Shown here: positions 10,401-19,100 of the stretch, piece after piece
Numbering within the stretch: the first letter of the stretch is position 1
How the letters are laid out: each line of letters begins with the position of its first letter
NCBI GenBank assembly: GCA_018661145.1
Contig: JABJIU010000012.1
Location: forward strand, 5,007-69,006
Direction of reading: 5' to 3'
Origin: Pseudomonadota bacterium
GTDB lineage: Bacteria > Pseudomonadota > Gammaproteobacteria > Arenicellales > UBA868
DNA length: 64,000 bases
The notes under the pieces: model-generated
Told to the model about the DNA's origin: nothing
Database searches by the model: none
Seen by the model: only the letters and a program-made list of their open reading frames with translations
Translations under genes and position numbers: made by a program

Positions 10401-12059
10401 ATGAAAGCCGGAGGCACCTATCTGCCTCTGGACCCAAGCCACCCGGACGAGCGTATCGAATTCATGCTCGATGACTCGGGTGCGAGGATCCTACTAACGC
10501 AAGGCGGCCTCGCCGACCGCCTTGCCGATCATGGCCGCCTGACCATGGACCTCGAACGAGAAGCCAGCGCGCTTGAAGCAGAACCAGGTCATGATCTCGA
10601 CGTGCCCCTGAGCCCCGCTAACAGCGCGTACTGCATCTATACCTCGGGTACCACTGGGCGGCCCAAGGGTGTACTGGTCGAACACCGTCAGGCCGCACGG
10701 CTCTTCCAAGCTACCAAGCGTCAATTCAGCTTTACCTCAGACGATGTGTGGACGCTGTTTCATTCTTACGCGTTTGACTTCTCCGTTTGGGAAATCTGGG
10801 GTGCTTTGCTTCATGGTGGACAATTGCTAATTGTGCCCCGAAACGTTGCGCGCGACCCGGACATTTTTCATGCTCAGGTGTGCGAGTACGGTGTCACCGT
10901 ACTCAATCAGACGCCCTCCGCATTCCGCGAATTCCAACTTGCGCACGAACGCTCTCCGGAACGAGACAGCTCGGCTCTGCGCCTGCTCATCTTCGGTGGA
11001 GAAGCTTTAGACACCCGCACGTTGCGCGGCTGGAAAAGCGCTGCAAACGGTCTTCCGAGCATCGTGAACATGTACGGTATAACCGAGACGACAGTTCATG
11101 TGACCCAAACAATCGTTGATCCTAGCGGGTCGGAGCAACACTGCGATATCGGTGTTCCGCTCTCCGACATGCAGGTCTACTTACTGGATGCGCACATGCA
11201 ACCCGTACCGGTGGGCATACGCGCCGAGTTGTACGTGGGCGGGGCTGGCGTCGCGCGCGGCTACCTGGGCCAACCCGCCCTGACCGCTGAGCGTTTCGTG
11301 CCCCATCCCTTCTCCATTTCCGCCGGCGCGCGGCTTTACCGTACAGGCGATCTCGGGCGGCACCGCTCCGACGGCAGCATCGAATACCTGGGGCGTATCG
11401 ACCGCCAAGTGAAGATACGCGGCTTCCGTATCGAACGAGGTGAAGTGGAAGCCAGACTACGAGTCATGAACGGCGTCCATGATGCAATTGTCTGCGCACT
11501 CAAAGGCGCTGGGGGCGAGGATGCGCTTCACGCTTATGTCACCCTCAGCCCTGGCACCTCGCCCGACACTCTGGAGCTGCGCACGCAACTGCGTGCAGCT
11601 CTGCCAGAGCACATGGTTCCCGCTGTCATTCATACGCTGGAAACGTATCCGCTCACCATCAACGGGAAGATCGATGAGGAGGCCCTTGCGCTGCTTGGCA
11701 CTTCCCCAACCGAGGCAATCGAGGCAGTCGTGCCTGCCCTGTCGTCCAACGATAGTGAGGCCGCAGTGGCTGAGGTCTGGCGAGAAATTTTGGGGGTGGA
11801 GAGTATCGGGCGATTCGATAATTTCTTCGATCTGGGGGGCCATTCCCTGCTCGTTCCTCGAGTCCATCGCCTCCTCAAGGATCGTTTTAACAAAGACATT
11901 TCCATGGTCGACATGTTCCGTCATACCACCCTGGCGGACCTCGCCACACATCTTCACGGTGAGGAGAAGTCCCGTGACCCGTTAGCGCTGAGCGAGGATC
12001 GTGCGAAAATGCGCCAGGTGAGGCGCACGGGCCGAACGCACGGAAAGCTCCCTTCGTGA
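1410..12059 (+). CDS. loading and first modules: FAAL-ACP-KS-AT-DH-KR-ACP-C-A(Thr)-T
   Basis: 3549-residue starter enzyme. A fatty acyl-AMP ligase (about 10-580; YTSGSTSTPKG, KDMVILRGQNHYPND) activates a free fatty acid and loads ACP1 (Ser639). KS about 695-1120 has Cys864, His999 and His1039. AT about 1225-1515 has GHSIG (Ser1320) and HAFH 1420-1423, so malonyl-CoA. DH about 1595-1890 has HQIDGTVVFP (His1631) and Asp1800. KR has a TGGFGALG fold near 2080 and Tyr2240. ACP2 carries Ser2398. There is no ER, so a 2-enoyl chain is expected. Next come C (HHIACDG from 2587), A and T (Ser3479). The A code reads DFWNIGMVHK, the classic Thr code. The start is TTG; no in-frame ATG lies near the FAAL N-terminus and the ribosome site is weak. 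The stop overlaps the next start (GTGA at 12056). It is probably the first gene of the operon. Confidence 0.97.
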   Translation: MAFHGFEFPSTLIRLDEVIRWRSATHPTRTAFTFLADGERPTDSLTYARLDQRARAIAGFMGPRTVGMPVLLCYPSGIEFVTAFIACLYAGAIPVPAYAPGNTRHAFRIRAILEDSGAALVLAAGSPVEQIRIWLQGDGGAAGVEVIDTDLVCDDAAAEWRPVAVQPAAPAFLQYTSGSTSTPKGVMVSHSNLLRNGDAIRESIALHPDSLTVSWLPMFHDMGLVLTLVAPLLTGTPLVMMSPAAFVQRPIRWLNAVSSYRATHSASPNFALELVVDRTTPAQRKLLDLSGWETCVNGSEPLRKSTLERFNDAFAASGFSPEAHVPAYGLAEATLFVTCKRLGEPVATRLIRGAALQKNHATKAEPEETGSIDVVCSGGQVLDTVVEIVDPETRLRVSCAQIGEIWVRGPGIATGYWQRPEASEQTFKARLADSGEGPFLRTGDLGFLHEGGLHVTGRIKDMVILRGQNHYPNDIELTVENSHPALKRGNGAAFGVIVDGEEKLVVVQEVDRTSLRGLDVPATLATIRASVVAAHEVDVHDVVLIAPLEAPKTSSGKIQRSRARERYLTDEFKMVGSLRTSLPTPRHPEFGSVPPELPVYNKSQDAIKQWLVARIARLLGVATIEIDINRAFEFFGIDSIVVVQLADELTQWLGRPLPPTLLYNFPDIASLSRHLAGASLENQQPASTAGAHEAIAIVGVGLRFPGADTPQEYWEQLLRGADLVEEVPTTRWADESVSIGDKGSPGQLASASAGFIRGVDEFDAEFFGISPREAVDLDPQQRVLLEVAWTALEDAGIAPSSLAGTDAGVFLGISTRDYAEIISGAGPGSLGPYFGTGTAASAAAGRVSYFLGLQGPSLVVDTACSSSLVAIHLASQSLRNGECEVALAGGVNLLLSSAFSIALSQARMLSPAGRCKTFDESADGYVRGEGCGVIVLKRLGDAIDQGDHIHAILRGTAINHDGRSNGLTAPSASAQERVIRSALQAASVSPREVGYVEAHGTGTPLGDPIEVEALAAVFGPHQADRERAVLGSVKTNIGHLEAAAGIAGLIKVVLALKNGQIPAHLHLNQPNPAIDWETMPFVVPDTATRWPADRARRLAGVSSFGFVGTNAHVVLEAPPDVPAATSDGAHHGGSHLLCLSARTEEGLTALTAGYASMLADPAAPNLGEVCTTAAAGRSHFRHRVALITESAADMQAGLSSTISGNVKSPSGCWIRRGEQTAGPSTRVGFLFTGQGSQYPGMASGLYESEPTFRQALDQCAQVMEPHLPISLLSVLHPSDANDLRIHQTEFSQPALFAVEWALAQMWIAWGLTPSALIGHSIGEYVAACLAEVFTLEEAATLVVARGRAMQSLPTGGAMVAVAATEPFILEAISRGHETVAIAAVNAPSQCVISGEATAVRSLTAVLEESDIACEPLTVSHAFHSPLMELALDEIDRALASVNFQTPRIPIFSNLFGREAAAGEIDNAVYWRRQVTGTVRFADCVAAAGECGTNTFVEVGPQPILTSLARRTLEARTGILAPSLRQRSDDQRQVTEALATLYTAGVDINWRAVCQHRGHARAALPGYPFQRQRFWNETHTAPIRSDRAAHAQKLFSDDDHPLLGQRVPLGDVKQHTWTKRVDIETVDWLIDHQIDGTVVFPGMGFIENGLAAASEALDEKSLQLFDITFDRPLVLHAHEHWDLQAQVTREGRGARVHLYSREGGSVGEWAHHCSMNARPPDTIDPVITSEDRAKVMARCSTAVSAADFYEQWDRRGNHWGPGFQGIVELRTAAGEAIAQLQAPTNIAAQCALHPAHPAILDACVQTLAATVGESRAGSFVGKSIGSMRVHSQLGESPLWSHAVLSSALTSGTRTISGDVFVTDRDEQIVIEMRDVRFEFLDVTSPAARIPELWTHDTEWTSVAAGSDMALPSSWLIAHCDEDQKDAELVRAALETIDNRARLVSLGPVEDSMHGIADRLHALILAASNVVERSADSPENLMMLTRDAWHLPGDAPTVSPFGAAVWGLGRTLAAEHPELALTLVDLDPAHREANFVQLAAHLAGTAAENQLAIRDQNLLVPRLSRKSVSHDDEFQIRADSTYLITGGFGALGLRVARWLVGHGCRHVALLGRTALPARGGWHEWDPASDMGRCIADILAMEALGARVHAVTLDLTDTLSLESWLAQHRREMHPPIRGVIHAAGHIEQSPSLELDRATLREHLAAKLGGAHTLDKLFADDELEAFVLFSSASVVLGSPGLAAYAAANSGLDALASLRRARGGAALSVQWGAWSGGGMADAAIVAAGSARAVDTIEPDEALRLLDTLWQSPSAVMAVLPMDWKSWESRYPSLAKTPYLSRLIRQVETKTDDASIRREVAASPPQDRLKVVTRWLVSQVAQVLRADESTIDPNQPLTGLGLDSLMALEIRSRIQEGLSVSVPLVEMVRGATIEQIVSLIEQRSEEALVTTNVARVPSEEIGGRPWPLSHGQQAQWLLHSLNPGSASYHVAFSARVTSTVNIPAMRRAWQALRHKHVMLRTRWTRNEDGLAQQVNDEFAESFETASGYSTQLTIESDLLAAYRRPFDLEQGEVARLHLFTRNETDHTLLLVAHHIACDGWSLWILLDELKSMYASEHAGRPEPLEAPEQSYIDFVNWEHSLLSGPEGDRQRKYWGERLAGDLSAVDLPVDRDRPTLQTGRGASHSFHLPATLRETLMGLAVAQDVTVVTVFAAALASLLHRYSGQSDLLIGMPATGRTEGAFTGVVGHFVNQVVLRTDLHGDPGFLTVLARTRDAVLEAMDSQNLPFVDIVNHLRPDRAAGLSPLFQVNFVYQRAQQAGELLELMSSTDPALSVDWGGLQLRPHTLRQQEGQFDLTVEVMDTGTSLSGVVKYNPDMFDPETITRFESHYMNLLTSAAHTPELTISQLQLLSSDESVLALSHWSGGKEEWPITDCLHHAFERVAHAAPGAIALLHDGRELTYGELNRKANQIAALLGREGVGRESIVALLFEPGMTMVCAILGVMKAGGTYLPLDPSHPDERIEFMLDDSGARILLTQGGLADRLADHGRLTMDLEREASALEAEPGHDLDVPLSPANSAYCIYTSGTTGRPKGVLVEHRQAARLFQATKRQFSFTSDDVWTLFHSYAFDFSVWEIWGALLHGGQLLIVPRNVARDPDIFHAQVCEYGVTVLNQTPSAFREFQLAHERSPERDSSALRLLIFGGEALDTRTLRGWKSAANGLPSIVNMYGITETTVHVTQTIVDPSGSEQHCDIGVPLSDMQVYLLDAHMQPVPVGIRAELYVGGAGVARGYLGQPALTAERFVPHPFSISAGARLYRTGDLGRHRSDGSIEYLGRIDRQVKIRGFRIERGEVEARLRVMNGVHDAIVCALKGAGGEDALHAYVTLSPGTSPDTLELRTQLRAALPEHMVPAVIHTLETYPLTINGKIDEEALALLGTSPTEAIEAVVPALSSNDSEAAVAEVWREILGVESIGRFDNFFDLGGHSLLVPRVHRLLKDRFNKDISMVDMFRHTTLADLATHLHGEEKSRDPLALSEDRAKMRQVRRTGRTHGKLPS

Positions 12060-15000
12060 CAACAGGCGCACCTAATTCTGCTGAGGACAAAATTGCTATT
12101 GTTGGGATGGCTTGCCAGGCTCCGGGCGCTCCGGATCTGGAAACCTTCTGGCGGAACGTCGTCAATGGCGTCGATTCCATCGAGACGCTGTCTGATGACG
12201 AGTTGCGCACTGCCGGCGTTCCGGAATCCTTGGTTAAAGACCCGCAGTACGTGCGTTCAGGTGGTTTCGTCGCCAATGCCGATCGGTTCGATGCCGGTCT
12301 GTTTCAGTGCACGCCGCGCGAGGCGGCCATGCTAGACCCACAGCATAGGTTGCTGCTCGAATGCGCATGGCATGCGCTCGAACACGCAGGTCATGGGCAT
12401 CTGGCCACCTCAACGCGAACGGGGGTCTATGCGGGGGTCGCCAATAGCAATTACTACAGCACGCTGGTGCGCCCATCGCTGGACCCGCAGGATTCATCCG
12501 CGGCGTATCAAGCCTTGTTGTCCGGGGAACGCGACTTCGCGACAACCAGGCTGTCTTACTATTTCAACCTGACCGGCCCGAGCCTGGATGTTCAAACCGC
12601 CTGTTCTACATCTCTCGTTGCCGTCCACCTTGCTTGCCAGTCCCTCCTGTCCGGCGAATGTGACATAGCTCTGGCTGGTGGGGCAGCGGTGCGTATGCCG
12701 CAGCGCATCGGCTATCTCTACGAAGAAGGGATGATCCTCTCCCCGGATGGCCGGTGCCGCCCTTTTGATGCGCGCTCGAACGGAACGACTATCGGGAATG
12801 GTGCCGGCCTCGTTGTACTTCGACGGCTCGAGGACGCTCTGACGGACGGCGATACCGTACACGCCGTGATCCTCGGTTCAGCAGTGAACAACGATGGGTC
12901 GAGCAAGATCGGATATACGGCTCCAAGCATCGAGGGACAATCTGGCGTGGTGCTCGAAGCGCAACTCGTGGCAGGCGTAACAGCCGAATCGATAGGGTAT
13001 GTCGAGGCGCATGGCACCGGCACCAGGCTAGGAGACCCGATTGAGGTTACCGCATTGACAGATGCATTCCGCCGTTCGACGACCGCCCGTGGTTTCTGCG
13101 CGCTAGGTTCGGTCAAAAGCAACATCGGACACCTCGACATCGCCGCTGGCGTGATAGGCCTTATCAAGGCTGCACTGGTGGTATCTCGCGGCACGATCCC
13201 TCCGATGTTACATTTTAGGGATCCCAACCCCGCCCTCTCGCTAGACTCTACGCCATTTTATGTTCCAGGTGTTGCCCGGACGTGGCCCACGCATCCCGTC
13301 AGGAGAGCAGGTGTCAGCTCGTTTGGTATCGGTGGCACCAACGCTCATGTCATCCTCGAGGCGCACGAGGACACGCGTCCCCCGGTCAGTCATAAACCTT
13401 TCGACGTGCTTGTCGTATCAGCCGCATCAGCGGCGGCCTGCCGTTCCACTGCCCACGCGTTGGCGGCCGGGCTTGAACTGGAGGACGCGCCAGCGTTGCC
13501 GAACGTTGCCTATACGCTCGCCGTCGGCCGCCGTTGGCTCGCGTATCGGCAGGCGGTCGCCTGTACCAGTCGCGCTGACGCTATTGAGCAATTGCGGGCG
13601 GCGTTCGAACCGGACGTAGCCGTCGATAACCTCGAAGTTGTGTGGGTTTTTCTTGATGATGCCGGCTCATACGCTGGTATGGGGCAGGATCTTGCCAAAG
13701 TAGAACCCGCGTATCGCACAGCCCAAACTGACGCATCTCTCGCTTTCTCGGCTTTTCCTCATGCGAGGCCAGAGGACATGGCGCTGTTCACCCTGCAGTA
13801 TGGATTGACTGCTCTTTGGCGCGAATGGGGCGTGCAGCCCGTTACCATTCTGGGCCTCGGCACAGGTGAATACGCCGCAGGCGTGGCCGCTGGCGTGTTG
13901 ACGCTTGACGACGCAGTGCGCTTGATCAGCGCCCGCGGCGATGCTGAGCGGTTTCAGGCTGAACTCTCCTGCACCAGACCATCGCAGAGCAAGGTGAACT
14001 GGCTATCGGCCCAGAACGGGCAATACACGCAAGGGCTTGCAGCTCGTGGCATCGAAGAGTGGCTGAGCCACCTCGAAGGGCGTTCGCATGCCCGAGTTGC
14101 ACTTCGTGCACTTCTCGATGGCTCGGCTAAAGCGGTCGTCCAGATCGGTCCCGGAGATGCTATCACCGAATTTTCTCGAGGGTACGCTCCACCCTCAACA
14201 GTCATCGTAGGTTCGTGCCCTGGCAAGGCGAAGAATGAAAACTCCAGTATGGCCGATTCGGTCGCTGCGCTCTGGAAGGCCGGCGTTGACATCGATTGGG
14301 AAGGCTTCCACCGGCAGCGCGGCGGGCGGCGAGTGCCTTTGCCCCTCTACCCTTTCGACCGGGCCCGGCACTGGTTCGATACACCAACATCAGATACGAG
14401 CGCTTCGCCGCGCCCGGTCATCGCACCCGGGGTCAAGATCTACGCCCCCACATGGATGCGGATGCAGGGTCTTCCCAAGGACAATGGAATGAACGGGCAG
14501 GATCAGCACTGGTTACTCGTGGGCGACCTCCATGGTCTTGCGTCCAAACTAGACGAAAGACTGCGCCGGAGAGGTTCGTCCGTCGTGAGATCGCGTCTGG
14601 ATTCAGGGGACCTCGAAGCCGTTCTCTCCATCAATCGTGCACACCGCGTGGTCTATTTAGACGCGAACTACGATGGTATCGTTCGGCTGGGGCAGTTGCT
14701 CATATCCACGGGCATCGCTTCGAAGCACACGTCAAGCCTGATCGCCGTGACTGAATCCCTCCACCTGGTCAGCGGTGTCGAGGCAAGCGACCCGAGGCGG
14801 TCTCTGGCGTTGGGGCCCCTACTCGTCCTGCCCCAAGAACATCCGGAAATCCACTGCCGTAACATCGACATTGCTGGTAATCGGAGGGAGGACCTCGCCG
14901 CTCGTCTCTGCGACGAATGCGTCGTTGACGATGCGCCAGGGATCCTCGCTATCAGAGACACTCACCGCTGGCGCATGAGCGCGGAGCCTGTCGATCCGAT

Positions 15001-16132
15001 ACCTTCAGTATCTATCGTTGCGAGCGAAGATGAGGCGCCGGTCTATCTGATTACGGGCGGCATGGGCAAGATCGGTCTTGCGCTAGCCAGGCATCTCCAG
15101 AAGACGGAGGGAGCAAAGGTCGCACTCATTGGCCGACAAAGGCTTTCGGCGCTGCTGGACCCAGTGCAAGACGAAGACGAAATGGTAACCTTCGACATCG
15201 ATGATATTGACATGGAGACGCAGGCCGAAACGAGTTCCGGTCCTCGCGACCTATGCGCTGCTGATACGCTGCTGATAGAGGCCGACGTGAGTGATGAGTA
15301 TGCACTTCGACGCGCGTTCGCCGCGGCAGAAACAGCGTTCGGGCGCGTCGACGTCATCGTCCATGCCGCGGGCGCTGCGGCCAGAGAAACCTTTACCCCC
15401 TTCGAAGACCTATCACCTGCTGTAGCGGCGCGACATTTTTCTCCAAAAGTTAATGCCGTCGACGTGCTGTGCGCTATAGCACGTGAGAAGCCGCTGCGTG
15501 CATGTGTGCTCATGTCATCGCTTGCAAGCTGTCTCGGCGGCTTGGGTTTCGCCGCGTATGCAGCCGCGAATGCGTATATGGATGCGGTAGCTCAACGTGA
15601 GGACGGGGTTAACGGTGTGCGCTGGGTAAGCATCGGCTGGGACGCCTGGCAACCACCTGATAATGCCTTCCCGAAGGGTCGAAACGGCACTGCGCTCACA
15701 GGGGCTATTTCTGAAGACGATGGCGCGGCCGCATTCTCCCGCATACTCGCGTCCAATGCGGGACCCAATGTGCTGGTTTCTGCTACAGAACTTTTGAATC
15801 GCTTGAACCAGAGCGCACCGGCGGAGGCGGCATCCCGGCGCGATAAGGTCTCCCGGGTACTGTCTGACCCCGTCCCTCCAAGTGCGGATGAGCTGATCGC
15901 TTCAATCTGGTGCGAGCTTCTTGGTTTGGACAAGGTCGATCCCGACGATGACTTCTACGACCTCGGCGGTAATTCGCTGCTCGCCACCCAGGTAGCTGCC
16001 AGATTGCGCCGGGCATTCGGAATAGAACTGTCGGTACAGGTCGTGTTCGAGGAAACCACGGTGGAGAGCCTGGCTCGGCGTATAGAGGCGCTCGGTGCGA
16101 GCGAATCCGAGCAACCAGGCGAGACGAACTAA
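12056..16132 (+). CDS. PKS module KS-AT(inactive)-KR-T
   Basis: 1358-residue PKS module accepting the Thr-bearing chain. The KS (about 11-430) is complete: Cys183 in TACSTS, His319, His359. The AT (about 528-706) is degenerate: GHSxG is replaced by GLGTG (600-604), so Gly602 stands where the catalytic Ser should be. The small subdomain with the HAFH histidine is missing, leaving about 180 residues instead of about 290. Malonyl must therefore come from another AT, such as those encoded at 1410 or 19559. The KR has an intact NADPH fold near 1001 and Tyr1168, so a beta-hydroxyl is expected. Inside the KR (about 1040-1060) an acidic stretch (DEMVTFDIDDID) replaces the usual helix and resembles the edge of the methyltransferase insertion in the 19559 gene. 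The carrier is PCP-like with GGNS (Ser1307). The GTG start overlaps the upstream stop, and the acidic tail probably docks the next protein. Confidence 0.96.
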   Translation: MTTGAPNSAEDKIAIVGMACQAPGAPDLETFWRNVVNGVDSIETLSDDELRTAGVPESLVKDPQYVRSGGFVANADRFDAGLFQCTPREAAMLDPQHRLLLECAWHALEHAGHGHLATSTRTGVYAGVANSNYYSTLVRPSLDPQDSSAAYQALLSGERDFATTRLSYYFNLTGPSLDVQTACSTSLVAVHLACQSLLSGECDIALAGGAAVRMPQRIGYLYEEGMILSPDGRCRPFDARSNGTTIGNGAGLVVLRRLEDALTDGDTVHAVILGSAVNNDGSSKIGYTAPSIEGQSGVVLEAQLVAGVTAESIGYVEAHGTGTRLGDPIEVTALTDAFRRSTTARGFCALGSVKSNIGHLDIAAGVIGLIKAALVVSRGTIPPMLHFRDPNPALSLDSTPFYVPGVARTWPTHPVRRAGVSSFGIGGTNAHVILEAHEDTRPPVSHKPFDVLVVSAASAAACRSTAHALAAGLELEDAPALPNVAYTLAVGRRWLAYRQAVACTSRADAIEQLRAAFEPDVAVDNLEVVWVFLDDAGSYAGMGQDLAKVEPAYRTAQTDASLAFSAFPHARPEDMALFTLQYGLTALWREWGVQPVTILGLGTGEYAAGVAAGVLTLDDAVRLISARGDAERFQAELSCTRPSQSKVNWLSAQNGQYTQGLAARGIEEWLSHLEGRSHARVALRALLDGSAKAVVQIGPGDAITEFSRGYAPPSTVIVGSCPGKAKNENSSMADSVAALWKAGVDIDWEGFHRQRGGRRVPLPLYPFDRARHWFDTPTSDTSASPRPVIAPGVKIYAPTWMRMQGLPKDNGMNGQDQHWLLVGDLHGLASKLDERLRRRGSSVVRSRLDSGDLEAVLSINRAHRVVYLDANYDGIVRLGQLLISTGIASKHTSSLIAVTESLHLVSGVEASDPRRSLALGPLLVLPQEHPEIHCRNIDIAGNRREDLAARLCDECVVDDAPGILAIRDTHRWRMSAEPVDPIPSVSIVASEDEAPVYLITGGMGKIGLALARHLQKTEGAKVALIGRQRLSALLDPVQDEDEMVTFDIDDIDMETQAETSSGPRDLCAADTLLIEADVSDEYALRRAFAAAETAFGRVDVIVHAAGAAARETFTPFEDLSPAVAARHFSPKVNAVDVLCAIAREKPLRACVLMSSLASCLGGLGFAAYAAANAYMDAVAQREDGVNGVRWVSIGWDAWQPPDNAFPKGRNGTALTGAISEDDGAAAFSRILASNAGPNVLVSATELLNRLNQSAPAEAASRRDKVSRVLSDPVPPSADELIASIWCELLGLDKVDPDDDFYDLGGNSLLATQVAARLRRAFGIELSVQVVFEETTVESLARRIEALGASESEQPGETN

Positions 16133-19100
16133 TGAACACTGAGGACCAATTAGCAAGCGAGCTCATCGAGCGCCTCGCCGGGCTTGGTATCGAGGTGCAG
16201 GCGCGAGGTGACCGCTTGCTCTGTCACGGTTCGCGAAAAGTCGTAACACAAGAAATTCAGCGCGAGCTGGCATTGCGAAAACGCGAAATCCTCGCATTTT
16301 TGCAGCCCTCGACCGTACCTGCGGTGGATGACCACCCACTGTCATTCGCACAGCAACGGCTATGGTTTCTTGACCAGATGCAACCTGGCAGCGTCAGCTA
16401 CTCGCTATCTATGGCACAGTATCTTTTCGGCCCCCTGGACACTCAGGCACTCGGCCGCGCCGTCACGGGCCTTGTCCGTCAACATGAGACACTGAGGTGT
16501 ATTTTCCCAGTGGTCGATGACGCGCCGGTTCAGCGCGTGCTGCCGCCATTTGAAGCTGAAGTTTCCATAGTTGATCTGCGCCATTTACCTTCCGAAACCC
16601 GTGACCGAGAGGCACAGCGGCTCGCCCGCGTGGAAACAGAGAAGCCCTTCGATCTGGCAGTGGGCCCTCTCCTTCGGCTCAGTGTCTATCAACTCGATGA
16701 GTGGTCCCACATTTTTGTGCTGGTCGTGCACCACATGATTGCGGACGGCTGGTCCGTCGCATTACTCGGCCGTGACCTGTCTGCCTTTTATGCGGCCGAG
16801 GTCGAAGCTGCACGCCCCCCCCAAATGGTCGCAACACCTTCAACGCGATATACCGACTACTCAGGCTGGCAGCGAACAGCATTGGAAGGACAAGCTTTTC
16901 AGGACGACCTACGCTACTGGACCAAGCACCTAGCCGACGCCCCTCGTATTCTCGCGCTACCTCTGGACCGCCCTCGCCCACCGCTGCCGTCTTACCGCGG
17001 TGGGAGAATCGAGTTCCTATTGGATGCTGTCCCAACCGCTGAGCTGCGCAAACTCGCCCGCCATGCGGGCGCCAGTCTGTACATGCTCTTGCTGGCAGTT
17101 AGCAGTGTTCTGCTGGCCCGCCAAACCCGCGAGACCTGCGTGACTATCGGCTGTCCCGTGGCGGGGCGTGACCGAGAGGAATGGGCCGAAGTGGTTGGCT
17201 GTTTCGTCAATACGTTGGCACTAAAGGTCGACTTGACTGGGGATCCGACCTTTATGGAGTTGCTTCGCCGGGTGCGCGAGACCTCGATTGCAGCATATGA
17301 GCATCAAAACACCCCCTTCGAACAGGTGGTCGAGGCCCTTCAGCTGGAACGCGATCTCAGCAGAAACCCGCTTGTGCAGGTCTCTGTTGGCTTGCATAAC
17401 GCGCCCGGTCAGACACCACTGGCCACGTTCCCATTACCGGGGCTTAAAGCAACTCCAATCGATCTCGGCGCAGGCACCGTTCGTTTCGACCTGGAGCTAG
17501 ATATTTGGGAAGTGGCAGATGGCCTCCACATCCGTATGCAGTATGCCCTCGATCTCTTTGATGAGCCCACTGCGGCGCGTATAGCTTCGGAGCTCGAGGT
17601 GTTGCTGGGCGAGGTCGTTGCGGATGCTGAGAGACCCGTGTCCCGGCTACCTTTAGTGACCCTAGACCAGCGACGTTCATTGCTTGCCGCGTCGAATCCG
17701 CAAGCGGTCTTACCCCCGGGCGAGCTGCTGCTTCACGAACTGGTAAAGAACGCGGCGACAAGAGATCCGGACGCCGTTGCCGTCGTGGCTGGCGTAACTA
17801 GCTTGCGCTACGGCCAATTGGAGCGATGTGCCGAAGCTCTTGCCGCACGGCTGACCGAGGCGGGCGTTCGGGCGGGCGAGCCCGTCGGCCTTTGTATTGG
17901 CCGCGGCCATTCGGTCGTTATCGGTATCCTCGCGATCTTAAAGACAGGGGCAGCCTACGTCCCCCTGGATCCACAGCATCCACCAAGTCGTTTACAGATG
18001 GTTCTCGATGACTGCGCAGCCCGAATCGTGGTCATGGAACCGCAGTTCGCGACCCTGTTCTCGACCAGCGTAATTAGCAGTGTGTACATCGACGCGGATG
18101 ACATGGCGCAGTCGCCGCCTCACCCAGTGCCCGTGCGGCCGAGATACGCCGATGAGAGCACAGCCTACATTATGTACACGTCCGGTTCCACGGGACGCCC
18201 GAAGGGGGTAGCTGTTCCACACCGGGCCGTGGCCGGGCTCCTGCATGCTATGCACCAAGTGCTTCCGCTCGGGCCACAAGACGTATTCCTCGCCGTAACT
18301 ACCTTTGCGTTCGATATTTCTGTGCTGGAGCTCTTACAGCCGCTAATCAATGGCGCACGGCTCGTCATCGCGCAATACGAAGACACGATCGACGCAAGGA
18401 GGCTCTCGCAGACCCTGACCGATCGCCAAGTCACCTGCATGCAGGCGACCCCCGCCACCTGGAACATTCTGGTCGAGGACGGTTGGTCAGGCGCGCCACA
18501 CATGACAGCAATGTGTGGTGGCGAGAGGATGCCGGCGCATCTTGCCGTAGCCCTGTCCACTCTTTGCAAACGCGTCTGCAATGTCTACGGTCCGACCGAA
18601 GCGACCATTTGGTCTTCGATTGATGAAGTACGCGCCGATGCGCCGGTCACGATCGGATACCCACTAGAAAACAGTGAAATGTATGTGCTTGATAAGCACC
18701 TCGAACCATTACCATTGGGCATGGTGGGCGAGATCTGGATCGGTGGCCATAGCCTGTCCCACGGCTATTTCAAACAGCCACTGCTTACAGCAAAAAATTT
18801 CGTGCCCGATCCATTCAGCGCGCGCCCCGGCGCCAGGCTCTATCGCACTGGCGATCTGGGGCTCAAACGTGAAGACGGTCGTCTGGAGTGTCTTGGCCGG
18901 ATTGACATGCAGCTCAAGTTTCGCGGATTTCGCATCGAACCGGGAGATATAGAGGCCGCCATCCTTTCAGATTCACGGGTCAGTCAGGCTGTCGTCAACC
19001 TGTTCGAAGAGGAAGCCGGGGAAGAACGCCTGGTGGCACATGTGGTTCCACATAACGGAAAGACACTTCAGGTTCACGACCTACATCTGTACTTGCAGGA

